A stretch of 64,000 nt of DNA from Sulfurimonas sp. HSL1-2 (GTDB lineage: Bacteria > Campylobacterota > Campylobacteria > Campylobacterales > Sulfurimonadaceae): positions 1,051,573 through 1,115,572 of the forward strand of contig NZ_CP147914.1 of NCBI RefSeq assembly GCF_039645565.1, read 5' to 3'. Below, piece by piece: positions 9,131-17,800 of this stretch. The notes under the pieces are model-generated. The model saw only the letters and a program-made list of their open reading frames with translations, did no database searches and was not told the origin of the DNA. How positions within the stretch are numbered: position 1 is the first letter of the stretch; each line of letters starts with the position of its first letter. Made by a program: the position numbers and the translations under genes.

Positions 9131-9136
9131 TATAAT
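9131..9136 (+). promoter_or_regulatory. -10 box of a likely leaderless promoter
   Basis: A perfect TATAAT ends 7 bases before the ATG at 9144. Transcription normally starts 6-7 bases after the -10 box, so the mRNA would begin at or next to the start codon. No Shine-Dalgarno sequence is present in the gap. No -35 box is evident. Confidence 0.6.
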
Positions 9137-9143
9137 GCGCTGT

Positions 9144-9824
9144 ATGAATAAAAAGATACTCTGCATTCCGGCGGCCGCGTGGGGAGCGATGGCCGTCACT
9201 GCACTGCTCCTTTACCTTTTCCCGCAGGTCGATATTGCCGTGAGCAGCCTCTTTTACAGCCCCGAAACAGGCTTTGAACAGGGCGGCACGCTTTGGGAAC
9301 GCTTCATCTACCACTCTGTCGGCGTCGTTCTCACTGCCGTCTACGTCGGGGCACTGCTGCTGTGGCTTTATAACCGCGTCAGCGGGCGTGCACTCCTGGC
9401 CTTCAACGGCAGGAAGCTGCTCTATATTGCACTGGTTGCGGCGCTGGGCAGCGGGATCTTCGTCAACCTGGTGCTCAAGCAGAACTGGGGACGCCCCCGC
9501 CCGGACCAGACGACCCTGTTCGGCAGCGACCGCCAGTTCACCCCGGCCTTCGTCATGAGCGACCAGCGGGGAAAATCTTTCAGCAGCGGCCACACCTCCG
9601 GGGCCTTCGCCCCGCTGGCGTTGATCTTCCTCGCCCGGCGGCACCGTAAAAGTGTCGCTTTCGCGGTCCTCGTCTACGGCACGGCGGTATCGGTGGCGCG
9701 CATCGCAGCGGGCGGCCACTTCTTCAGCGACGTGCTCGTCTCCATCATGATCATGTACATCGTCTCCGGGGTGCTGTACGCACGTCTCTTCGGCTGCGAC
9801 GGCGTATCGAACACAAAAGGGTAG
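9144..9824 (+). CDS. PAP2-family phosphatase, first of a tandem pair
   Basis: A membrane phosphatase with motif 1 KQNWGRPRPDQT, motif 2 SFSSGHTSGAFAPLA and motif 3 SVARIAAGGHFFSDVLVSI. About five hydrophobic helices. The reading frame is open upstream, but the ATG at 9144 (MNKKILCIPAAAWG) follows a TATAAT box directly and gives a normal N-terminal helix. 226 aa. It is clearly paralogous to the next gene (9907-10575), sharing LLYLFPQVDIAVSSLFYSP versus LFLLFPQADLSVASLFYVP. The N-terminus and order of helices resemble LpxE/undecaprenyl-diphosphate phosphatases, but the substrate cannot be read from sequence. Confidence 0.88.
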   Translation: MNKKILCIPAAAWGAMAVTALLLYLFPQVDIAVSSLFYSPETGFEQGGTLWERFIYHSVGVVLTAVYVGALLLWLYNRVSGRALLAFNGRKLLYIALVAALGSGIFVNLVLKQNWGRPRPDQTTLFGSDRQFTPAFVMSDQRGKSFSSGHTSGAFAPLALIFLARRHRKSVAFAVLVYGTAVSVARIAAGGHFFSDVLVSIMIMYIVSGVLYARLFGCDGVSNTKG

Positions 9825-9894
9825 CGTGCTCCTGACGGGTTTCGGAGCATAGTTCGGTTGCAGCCCGGTAACGGGCGCGTTCCCCTTCCGCCGT

Positions 9895-9900
9895 TATAAT
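9895..9900 (+). promoter_or_regulatory. -10 box of a likely leaderless promoter
   Basis: TATAAT ends 6 bases before the ATG at 9907. No Shine-Dalgarno lies in the GCCGCC gap. This mirrors the arrangement in front of the paralogue at 9144. Confidence 0.6.
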
Positions 9901-9906
9901 GCCGCC

Positions 9907-10575
9907 ATGATCAAAGTGGCAGCAGCGATCCCCCTGTGGGGATGGACGGCTATGGCCGTCATTTCTCTTTTTTTTCTCCTCTTCCCACAGGCCGATCTCT
10001 CGGTCGCATCCCTTTTTTACGTGCCTTCCGGCGGCTTTCCCGCGGCGAAAAGTTTCTGGGAACAGGTACTCTACTACTCCGTCCCTTACGGCCTGATGGT
10101 CCTCTACGGCGCTGCCGCACTCCTCTGGCTCTTTAACGCCGTGTTCAACCGCAATGTTATGCGTTTCACGGGCCGGAAACTGCTCTACGTGCTGCTGGTG
10201 CTCGGCATCGGCTCCGGGCTCATCGTAAACGCCCTGCTCAAGGAGCACTGGGGGCGGGCCAGACCGGCGGAGACAATCGTGTTCGGAGGCCACAAAACGT
10301 TCTCCCCCGCCTTCGTACCGGTGTCGGGGCAGGTGGGCAACTCGTTCAGCTGCGGGCACGCCTCGGGAGCCTTTGCTCTGCTGGCCTTTGCCCGGCTGGC
10401 CCGGCGCCGCAGGCTCTGGAGTATGCTCGTCCTCGGTTACGGCGCCGTCGTCGGCGTGGCGCGTATGGCGGCGGGCGGTCACTTCCTCAGCGACGTGGCC
10501 GTCTCGTTTTTCATCATGTATATCGTAACGGAGCTGCTCTACGCCATCCTCTTTCCCCCAAAGGAGACTCCATGA
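9907..10575 (+). CDS. PAP2-family phosphatase, second of a tandem pair
   Basis: 222-aa paralogue of the preceding gene, with KEHWGRARPAETIV (motif 1), NSFSCGHASGAFALLA (motif 2) and GVARMAAGGHFLSDVAVSF (motif 3). It has its own TATAAT box 6 bases before the ATG, so the pair is probably transcribed separately even though it is adjacent. The 82 bases between the genes hold no ORF. The stop overlaps the start of the downstream CX5R phosphatase by 4 bases (ATGA), coupling the two phosphatases. Substrate unknown; a lipid phosphate is likely from the family. Confidence 0.88.
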   Translation: MIKVAAAIPLWGWTAMAVISLFFLLFPQADLSVASLFYVPSGGFPAAKSFWEQVLYYSVPYGLMVLYGAAALLWLFNAVFNRNVMRFTGRKLLYVLLVLGIGSGLIVNALLKEHWGRARPAETIVFGGHKTFSPAFVPVSGQVGNSFSCGHASGAFALLAFARLARRRRLWSMLVLGYGAVVGVARMAAGGHFLSDVAVSFFIMYIVTELLYAILFPPKETP

Positions 10576-11204
10576 AGAAACGTCCTTTGACATTCGCATT
10601 ATTTGCACTGCTTGCAGCCGCCGGCAGCGCTTATACCTGGTACGTCTACGGTCATTACCGCTTCGAGACGATCGATCCGGACCGGGTCTACAAATCGGCG
10701 CTGATCACCCCTGACCGGCTGGAGGATTTCCTGATCCCGCACCATATCAAGACCGTCGTCGACCTGCTCGATCCCGGGGTACAGGATGCCCTCAACCCGG
10801 CCCAGCAGAAGGAGATCGACGCCGAAGCCGCGGCGATCGCACGGATCAACGAAACCTACGGTATGCAGATCCGTCACATCAATATCCCCTCCCGGCAGGT
10901 GCCTACCGGGGAGACGCTGGAAAAATTTTTCGCGGTGCTTGACGACAACGCCTCCTACCCGGTGCTGATCCACTGCTACCACGGGATGGGGCGTGCCGTT
11001 ATCTACAGCGCGCTTTACCGGATCGAGTACCTGAAATGGGACAACGAAAAGGCCCGGGAGTGGACGCGGCTGCTGCCGATTATGGTAGAATCCCGTCTTT
11101 ATCACAGCAGTTTTGCGCGGGGACACTCCAAAGGGGATTTCCTGATCCATTACGCACCGAGAAGCGAAGGGGAGGCAAGCACGCTGCATCATTTGGAGGG
11201 GTAG
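10572..11204 (+). CDS. membrane-anchored dual-specificity-like (CX5R) phosphatase
   Basis: The protein has one N-terminal hydrophobic segment (residues 5-24) and then a cysteine-phosphatase domain with the P-loop HCYHGMGRAV, which fits the C-x5-R signature with catalytic Cys near residue 137. The segment RVYKSALITPDRLEDFL is typical of bacterial DSP-like proteins. The orientation of the anchor suggests a periplasmic catalytic domain. Being co-translated with a PAP2 lipid phosphatase, it may act on phospholipid phosphates (as PTPMT1-type enzymes do) rather than on protein. That is inference. 210 aa. Confidence 0.75.
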   Translation: MKKRPLTFALFALLAAAGSAYTWYVYGHYRFETIDPDRVYKSALITPDRLEDFLIPHHIKTVVDLLDPGVQDALNPAQQKEIDAEAAAIARINETYGMQIRHINIPSRQVPTGETLEKFFAVLDDNASYPVLIHCYHGMGRAVIYSALYRIEYLKWDNEKAREWTRLLPIMVESRLYHSSFARGHSKGDFLIHYAPRSEGEASTLHHLEG

Positions 11205-11206
11205 GC

Positions 11207-12316
11207 ATGGAGTGTAGGCATTTCGGCCGTTGCGGCAGCTGCCGCTGGTATGAAGAGGGGTATGAGGGGCAGCTGAGCAAGAAAACAGAAGAGATCAGAG
11301 CCCTGTTCGCGCCGCTCTATACGGGGACGTTCGATATCGCACGCTCCGCACCGGAGGGGTACCGTGCCCGCGCCGAGTTCAAGGTGTGGCACGTCGGCGA
11401 CACCATGCATTACGCGATGAACTCCATCGACCGCGACGGTGTCGTCCTCCTTGAAGAGTGCCCGATGGTCACGTCTGCTATCCAGGCCCTGATGTGGCCG
11501 CTGCTCGATGCGCTCAACGCCGCTCCCGAGATGGGACGCAAACTCTTCGGAATGGATTTCCTCGCCGGCCGCGACGGGGACATCGCCGTCTCCATGCTCT
11601 ACCACCGCAAACTTGACGAGAGCTGGAAGGCGCAGGCGGCAGAGCTGGCTGAACGTTTCGGTATCAGTATCATCGGCCGCAGCCGGAAGCAGAAAGAGGT
11701 CGTCGGGAAGGATCACGTCATCGAGTCTGTCGATATCGGTGAGAGGACCTACCGCTTCAAGCAGATCGAGAACAGCTTTACCCAGCCCAACCCCGGCGTC
11801 AATGCCCAGATGATCGGATGGGCGTTGAGACAGTTTGAGGGGCTCGGAGGCGACCTGCTGGAGCTTTACTGCGGGGCGGGGAATTTTACCATTCCCTTCG
11901 CTTCCCGGTTCGAGCGTGTCCTGGCGACGGAGATCTCCAAATCCTCCATCCATGCGGCGAAAACGAACATGGAGCTTAACGACGTCCATAACATCGATTT
12001 TGTGCGCATGAGCGCCGAGGAGTTCGTCCAGGCCCTTGACGGGGTGAGGGCATTCAACCGGATGACGGGAATCGACCTGCCGAGCTACCGCCTCGACACG
12101 ATCTTCGTCGACCCGCCCCGTGCCGGTATGGACGAGGCCTCATGCGATTTCGCGGCCCGCCACGAGCACATACTCTACATCTCCTGCAACCCCGAGACGC
12201 TCAAACGCGACCTGGAGTACCTGACGCGCACGCACCGTATCGAAGCGATGGCGATGTTCGATCAGTTCCCGTATACGCACCATATGGAGATGGGCGTGCG
12301 GTTGAGACGCGCTTAG
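11207..12316 (+). CDS. trmA: tRNA (uracil-5-)-methyltransferase
   Basis: SAM-dependent enzyme that makes ribothymidine 54 in tRNA. Seen are LYCGAGNFTIPFASRF (SAM motif I), FVDPPRAGMDEASCDF and the catalytic-cysteine motif ILYISCNPETLKRDL. The N-terminal MECRHFGRCGSCRWYE replaces the TRAM domain found in RlmD-type relatives. The frame is open upstream into the previous gene, but the ATG at 11207 just after the neighbour's stop gives the normal 369-aa protein. An rRNA target of the same family cannot be excluded. Confidence 0.88.
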   Translation: MECRHFGRCGSCRWYEEGYEGQLSKKTEEIRALFAPLYTGTFDIARSAPEGYRARAEFKVWHVGDTMHYAMNSIDRDGVVLLEECPMVTSAIQALMWPLLDALNAAPEMGRKLFGMDFLAGRDGDIAVSMLYHRKLDESWKAQAAELAERFGISIIGRSRKQKEVVGKDHVIESVDIGERTYRFKQIENSFTQPNPGVNAQMIGWALRQFEGLGGDLLELYCGAGNFTIPFASRFERVLATEISKSSIHAAKTNMELNDVHNIDFVRMSAEEFVQALDGVRAFNRMTGIDLPSYRLDTIFVDPPRAGMDEASCDFAARHEHILYISCNPETLKRDLEYLTRTHRIEAMAMFDQFPYTHHMEMGVRLRRA

Positions 12317-12438
12317 GATAATCCTTAGTATATAGGTATGGATGATTGACATTGCGTCTGTGCAGGCAGTAGAATGTGATACTTTTATGATAGGAGCCTG
12401 TCATAATGGCATCAGGCGGGCACCGAAAAGGTATTGGC

Positions 12439-12876
12439 ATGGCGCAGGCTTGTCCCATTAATTTCACTACGGCTGATAATACGGTCAGTCGGATCGTTTC
12501 CCTGCTGGCGACGGGGATGGTGGCACTTTTTTTCGTGACGGGTGCACAGCCGTGGCTCTATGCGCTCGGGGCGGACTTGTTGGTACGTCTTTACGGCAAC
12601 AAGCAGTACAGTCCGCTCTACCAGCTGGCTGCGGCACTCAAGCGTCTTATGCATCTGGCGACACAGAAAGTTGACGGTGCGGCGAAGAGCGTGGCGGGGC
12701 ATTTCGGACTCCTGTTCGTCCTGCTGATGATCGCGGCAGCCTCTTTCGGTCTGCAGGCGATGCTGGTCGCAGTGGCCGCTGTCTATGTCGTCTGTCTGCT
12801 GATGGACGTGATTTTCAACTTCTGTGTCGGCTGCAAGGTCTACTACCTGTACCGGCTCATCTTCAGGGAGGAATAA
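12439..12876 (+). CDS. DUF4395 membrane protein
   Basis: A small integral-membrane protein beginning MAQACPINFTTADNTVSRIV, with the CPI(N/D) motif that opens DUF4395 proteins. Three or four hydrophobic helices follow and a NFCVGCKVYY motif lies near the end. The function of the family is unknown; members are often near sulfur-transfer genes. The ATG at 12439 has AAGG 7 bases upstream. An alternative in-frame ATG at 12406 has AGGAG 9 bases upstream and would add 11 residues. The stop TAA overlaps the ATG of the Rrf2 gene by one base, so the two are probably co-expressed. Confidence 0.8.
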   Translation: MAQACPINFTTADNTVSRIVSLLATGMVALFFVTGAQPWLYALGADLLVRLYGNKQYSPLYQLAAALKRLMHLATQKVDGAAKSVAGHFGLLFVLLMIAAASFGLQAMLVAVAAVYVVCLLMDVIFNFCVGCKVYYLYRLIFREE

Positions 12877-13280
12877 TGGCGGGAATCTCATCCAAAGGGG
12901 TCTACGCCCTTGCTGCGATGCATGTGCTTTCGCATGCACCCCAGCAGCGTGCGATGCAGATACGCGAGATCGCAGCGATGACGTCGATCTCCCACGGTTA
13001 CCTTGAACAGATTCTTTCCGGTCTGCGCCGGGCGGGGCTTGTCACGAGTATCCGCGGTGCGGCAGGCGGGTACCAGCTCGCCGGACGCGCATCGGAAATC
13101 ACGGTGCTCGAGATCCTGGAAGCACTTGAAGGCCCCCTGTGCCAGACGGAAGGGAATGTCGGTTCCAGTGTCATCCTTGAGGCCTTTTGGGGCAGCATGA
13201 ATGAGAAGATCCGGGCACTGTTCGATATGAAACTTGCCGATATCGACCAGCTCTACCAGCCCTATCACTATTCCATTTGA
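12876..13280 (+). CDS. Rrf2-family transcriptional regulator
   Basis: A 134-aa regulator with a winged-helix N-terminus (SSKGVYALAAMHVLS, then SISHGYLEQILSGLRRAGLV) and the Rrf2 wing SIRGAAGGYQLAGRASEI. The C-terminal part has a single cysteine (PLCQTEG). It therefore lacks the three-cysteine cluster of IscR/NsrR and cannot bind an Fe-S cluster in the same way. It resembles CymR-type members that sense through partner proteins. Co-translated with the DUF4395 protein, which may be its target or cofactor. Confidence 0.88.
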   Translation: MAGISSKGVYALAAMHVLSHAPQQRAMQIREIAAMTSISHGYLEQILSGLRRAGLVTSIRGAAGGYQLAGRASEITVLEILEALEGPLCQTEGNVGSSVILEAFWGSMNEKIRALFDMKLADIDQLYQPYHYSI

Positions 13281-13395
13281 TCACAAAGAACGATCGTAAC
13301 GCTCTCTAATGGTTTCCGTTTAAGCTGAGGCCGATCCCCTTTATATTATGATAGTCGTTGATTATTGCCGCGAGTGCGGCATTCAAGGATTGCTG

Positions 13396-14061
13396 ATGCC
13401 CTACCTCTCCATTTTGCTGACCCTCCTCGGTGTCGGATTGATGGTCGGCCTGGTCTCTGTCGTGGTGACCCGGATGCGCAACCGCCGTCATCTTTCGTCC
13501 ATGCGGGATGAGGTTGAGCTTGCGAAATATGCAGAAAAGAAACCTGCAACGAAACCCAAGGTTATGAAGGGTGCCCAACCGGATGTGGGGATCAGGGTGT
13601 TGCGTTCAGAGCATGCAACAACCGATGCACGTGAGGAAGCCCCTTCAACGCAGAGCGGGGCAGCCCTTGAAAAGGCCCCGGCGATCAAGGTGGTATCCGA
13701 ACATCCCGCAGCCCCATTTGTCCCGCGCCACTACCCGCCTTTCAGCAACGCGCGGGCCATGGCGGAGTTCGGATTGTCGCAGGAGGAGGCTGACGGCTTC
13801 ACCGGCGAACTGATCGCCCAGATCGAGGCGGAGATCGCAGACCTGGAAGTTGCCGTCACCGCGCGGGACAGCGAACAGCTTGAAGAGGTGCTTCATAAGC
13901 TCAAAGGCTCGACGTCCAACCTGGGGGAGGGGGGCATCACCACGCTGCTTTCCGATTTCAACGACTATGTCAAAGAGGGGACGGACCCCGACACCATCGA
14001 CGACTACGTCGCGAACCTGCACTATTACCTGGCAGAACTCAAAAAAGCCTTCCCCTCCTAG
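13396..14061 (+). CDS. membrane-anchored Hpt (histidine phosphotransfer) domain protein
   Basis: After an N-terminal transmembrane segment (LSILLTLLGVGLMVGLVSVV, residues 4-23) come a low-complexity linker of about 100 residues and a C-terminal helical domain holding HKLKGSTSNLG, the phosphoacceptor signature of Hpt domains. AAGGA lies 6 bases before the ATG at 13396, which I prefer over an upstream ATG at 13348. 221 aa. A lone Hpt protein tethered to the membrane needs a hybrid kinase elsewhere. The gene meets recO tail to tail with a 4-base overlap. Confidence 0.78.
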   Translation: MPYLSILLTLLGVGLMVGLVSVVVTRMRNRRHLSSMRDEVELAKYAEKKPATKPKVMKGAQPDVGIRVLRSEHATTDAREEAPSTQSGAALEKAPAIKVVSEHPAAPFVPRHYPPFSNARAMAEFGLSQEEADGFTGELIAQIEAEIADLEVAVTARDSEQLEEVLHKLKGSTSNLGEGGITTLLSDFNDYVKEGTDPDTIDDYVANLHYYLAELKKAFPS

Positions 14062-14678
14062 AGACCTTCAAGGAGTGTCGTCCAGAGCGTGTCGATCTCT
14101 TCGTCACTCAAAAAGAGGGCGCTCTGGTTTTTGAGCAGTTCGTCCGCGGCATGTTTGTCGACGGCGCTGCGGTGCGCACAGTCGGTATGGGCATACTGGA
14201 AGGCCCGGATCAGGCTGACGGAAGGGTCGTGGATACGGTTCTCGCAGAAAAAACAGTGTTTTCGGTCCGGTGTTCGCCCTTCATAGCGGAGCAGGCGGGC
14301 GTAGGCTTCGACGGCGACGCGTTTGGGATTCTGCGTTCCCCAGCGCTCCGCGGCATCTTTGAGCAGCGCGAAATAGAAGCCGCCGGTCTCTTCGGATTCG
14401 CGCAGATGGGGATAGAAGAGCGAGATGAAGTAGTGCCACAGCCGCGTCCGTGCCGGATCAAGCAGCCAGGGAAAGCCGAGGTGGATGACATCGTAGACCC
14501 TGCCGATCGAGGATTTGAGGGAGTGTTCGATCTCGAAATCGATCATATGCCCGAGATTGATCGTCCCGTGGCGTGCCCCGTAAAACCGGTAAAGGGTCTC
14601 TAAGCGTTCCTGTGTCAAAATGGCCAATATAAGATCTTCGTCCTTCACGCGTTGAAGTCGAATGATGAATCCTTGCAC
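14058..14678 (-). CDS. recO: DNA recombination/repair protein RecO (epsilon type)
   Basis: 206 aa starting MQGFIIRLQRVKDEDLILAI with TLYRFYGARHGTINLGHMID, the pattern of RecO in Campylobacterota (an N-terminal OB fold). A C-terminal segment HCFFCENRI followed by HTDCAH would bind zinc. RecO loads RecA onto SSB-coated single-stranded DNA with RecR. The start codon is GTG at 14678 with AGGAAG about 9 bases upstream. The protein is shorter than the E. coli enzyme (242 aa), as usual in this phylum. Confidence 0.75.
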   Translation of the reverse strand: MQGFIIRLQRVKDEDLILAILTQERLETLYRFYGARHGTINLGHMIDFEIEHSLKSSIGRVYDVIHLGFPWLLDPARTRLWHYFISLFYPHLRESEETGGFYFALLKDAAERWGTQNPKRVAVEAYARLLRYEGRTPDRKHCFFCENRIHDPSVSLIRAFQYAHTDCAHRSAVDKHAADELLKNQSALFLSDEEIDTLWTTLLEGL

Positions 14679-14760
14679 CCTGCGTTTCTTCCTGTATCAT
14701 TTATTGTCACTAGTGTATAAAAAAACGGCTTTCAAAATAAAGCTTTAAAGCGTTCTGTAG

Positions 14761-14766
14761 TATAAT
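14761..14766 (+). promoter_or_regulatory. -10 box for gltBD
   Basis: TATAAT in the AT-rich 133-base gap between recO and gltB, preceded by an A/T-rich tract. It would give a 5' leader of about 40-60 bases. No -35 consensus is clear. Confidence 0.5.
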
Positions 14767-14811
14767 ATTAGCAATCGGCATTTTTCTAAATACGGGAAAT
14801 GTGCTTAATAT

Positions 14812-17800
14812 ATGCTTAAAAAGGTGAACCGAGTGGAATATTCTGACCTGTTACGATCTTTTAAAGACAACTGCGGTTTCGGCCTGATTGCCAATATCGA
14901 CAACCGGGCGTCCCATGAGACGCTCGAGCGTGCCATTACGGCACTTGAGCGGATGATGCACCGCGGTGCGATCGCCGCAGACGGCAAAACCGGGGACGGG
15001 AGCGGACTGCTCCTCTCCATGCCGACGGCATTCATGCGCAAAGTGGCGATGGAAAACGGGGTGGAACTCCCTGAAATGTACGCGGTCGCGACCGTCTTTA
15101 CCCGCGTCAAAAAGCACCTGGAAGTCCTCAGCGATACCTGTGCGCAGAACGACCTCAAGGTCATTCTCAAGCGGGAAGTTCCGGTGGACGACAATGCGCT
15201 CGGCCAGCAGGCGCTGGATACGAAGCCGTACATCTATCACGTCTTTATCGTCCCGAACTCCATCATGGCGACGCAGCGTTTCGATGCGCTGCTCTACCTG
15301 AGCCGCAAAGAGACGGAACACGCCCTGGAACACGACGAGGATTTCTACATCCCCTCCATGTCTTCACGCGTCATCTCCTTCAAGGGCCTGGTGATGCCGA
15401 CGCACATCAAGGAGTTCTACAAGGATTTCCAGGACCCCGATTTCAAGATCTCCTTCTCCCTGTTCCATCAGCGTTTCTCTACGAATACGCTTCCAAAATG
15501 GCGCCTGGCCCAGCCGTTCCGCGCCGTGGCGCACAACGGTGAGATCAACTCCGTCGAGGCGAACCGTTTCAACGTCCGCGTCAAATCCGAATCGATCAAA
15601 AGCGAGATCTATACGAAAAAAGAGCTCGACCGCCTGCTGCCGATTCTGCAGCCGGGTGCATCCGACAGTGCGAGTGCCGACAACTTCTTCGAATTCCTTA
15701 TCGCCAACGGCATGGACTTCTTCAAAGCGGCCCGCGCCGTCATCCCGGCACCGTGGCAGAACGCGCCGCATATGGACCCGGATCTGCGCGCCTTCTACGA
15801 GTACCACTCCACCGTCTTTGAAGCCTGGGACGGTCCGGCGGCCTTCTCGCTGACCGACGGGCGCTATATCGGCTGTGTCCTCGACCGTAACGGCCTGCGC
15901 CCCTCCAAGTACATCATCACCCATGACGATACCCTGCTCATCACCAGCGAATACGGTGTCATCGACCTGGCTGAAGAGAACATCAAAGAGCGCGGCCGTC
16001 TGCAGTCGGGCGAAATGATCGGTCTTGACCTCAAATTCGGTAAGGTTCTCAAGAACGCGGAGATCAATGACTACCTCAAGGCCTCACAGCCCTATATGAA
16101 GTGGCTCAACGAGCATATGGTCTACCTGCAGGAGCATGTCGAAGAGCAGTACAGTGCGCACTGCGTTCTTGACAAGGAGAGCCTGGTCAGCCGCCAGCGC
16201 TACTTCAATATTACCGAAGAGGTGATCGAGCAGGTGATCGAGCCGATGATCCGCGACGGCAAGGAAGCGGTCGGCTCCATGGGGGATGACACGCCGTTGG
16301 CGGCTTTCAGCAACAAGCAGCGCAATTTCAGCGACTACTTCAAGCAGAAGTTCGCCCAGGTCACGAACCCGCCGATCGACCCGATCCGGGAGAAAGTGGT
16401 CATGAGCCTCAACACCGGTTTCGGTGAGACGCACAACATCCTCGACGAACTGCCGTCGCATGCGCACCGCCTCAAGGCGATTTCGCCGATCATTACCTTT
16501 GAGAAACTCGAGGTCCTCAAATCCTACGGTAATGAAAATTCGCCGCGTTTCCAGCCGTTCTATAAGAATGCAACCTTCTCAACGGCCTTCGAAGGCGAGT
16601 TGAAACCGGCCCTCGAGGCGCTGGTGAAAACCGTCACGAAAGCGGTCAAGAAGGATGGGGTACGGATCGTCATCCTTGAAGACAGCGGTCTGGATGCCAC
16701 CCACCGTACCATTCCGATGCTGATGGCCATCGGGCGCCTCAACAGCGCCCTGCTCGAAGCCGGTGTCCGTCACCTGGTCTCCCTGGTTGCCGTCTCTTCG
16801 GAGGTGATCGACTCCCACGGTGCGGCAACGCTGATCGCCTACGGGGCCAGCGCAGTCTTCCCGGAGCTGCTCTTCACCACCGCCGTGAATATGGTCGAGA
16901 CAAGCAAGCCGCTCTCGGATATCCCCTGCAGTGAAGCGCTCAAGTCCGTTCACGGCGCCCTGAACGCCGGCCTGCTCAAAATCATGTCCAAAATGGGGAT
17001 CTCTACGATTGCGTCGTATCGCAACTCCGGCCTCTTCGATATCCTGGGGCTGAGCCGCGAGATTGTCGACGACTGTTTCGGCGATTCACACTGCCTTGTA
17101 CCGGGTCTGGGCTATGAAGATATCGATGCCCGCCTGAAAAAAGCGCATGAAGAGGCGTATGACGATCTCGGTTTCAACAGCATCTTCCCGCTCAAGATCG
17201 GGGGCTTCTACAAGTTCTACAACGGGCAGGAGTACCATGACTTCGGTCCGCAGGTCATCCATGCCATCCACGCACTGAGCAAGTCGGGCGATCCGAAGGA
17301 TTTCGAACGCCTCAAAAACGTCATCAATACCCGCGGCCAGAAATTCATCCGCGACTTCTTCGAACTCAAATCCGACCGCGCGCCTATCGACATCAGCGAG
17401 GTCGAATCGGCCGAAGCGATCACAAAGCGCTTCAGCTCCGCGGCGATGAGCCTCGGCTCCATCTCCCCCGAGGCGCACCAGTGTATCGCCGAGGCGATGA
17501 ACACCATCGGCGGGCAGTCCAACTCCGGGGAAGGCGGGGAGGACGCTGCGCGTTTCAAAACCGTGCTCAACTCCAAGATCAAGCAGGTCGCATCGGGCCG
17601 CTTCGGCGTCACGCCGGCCTACCTGCGTTCGGCCGAAGAGATCCAGATCAAGGTTGCCCAGGGGGCGAAACCGGGCGAGGGCGGTCAGCTGCCGGGCCAC
17701 AAGGTTTCGGCACTTATCGCACGCCTGCGCCACACCGTACCGGGTGTCACCCTGATCTCGCCGCCGCCGCACCACGATATCTACTCTATCGAGGACCTGG

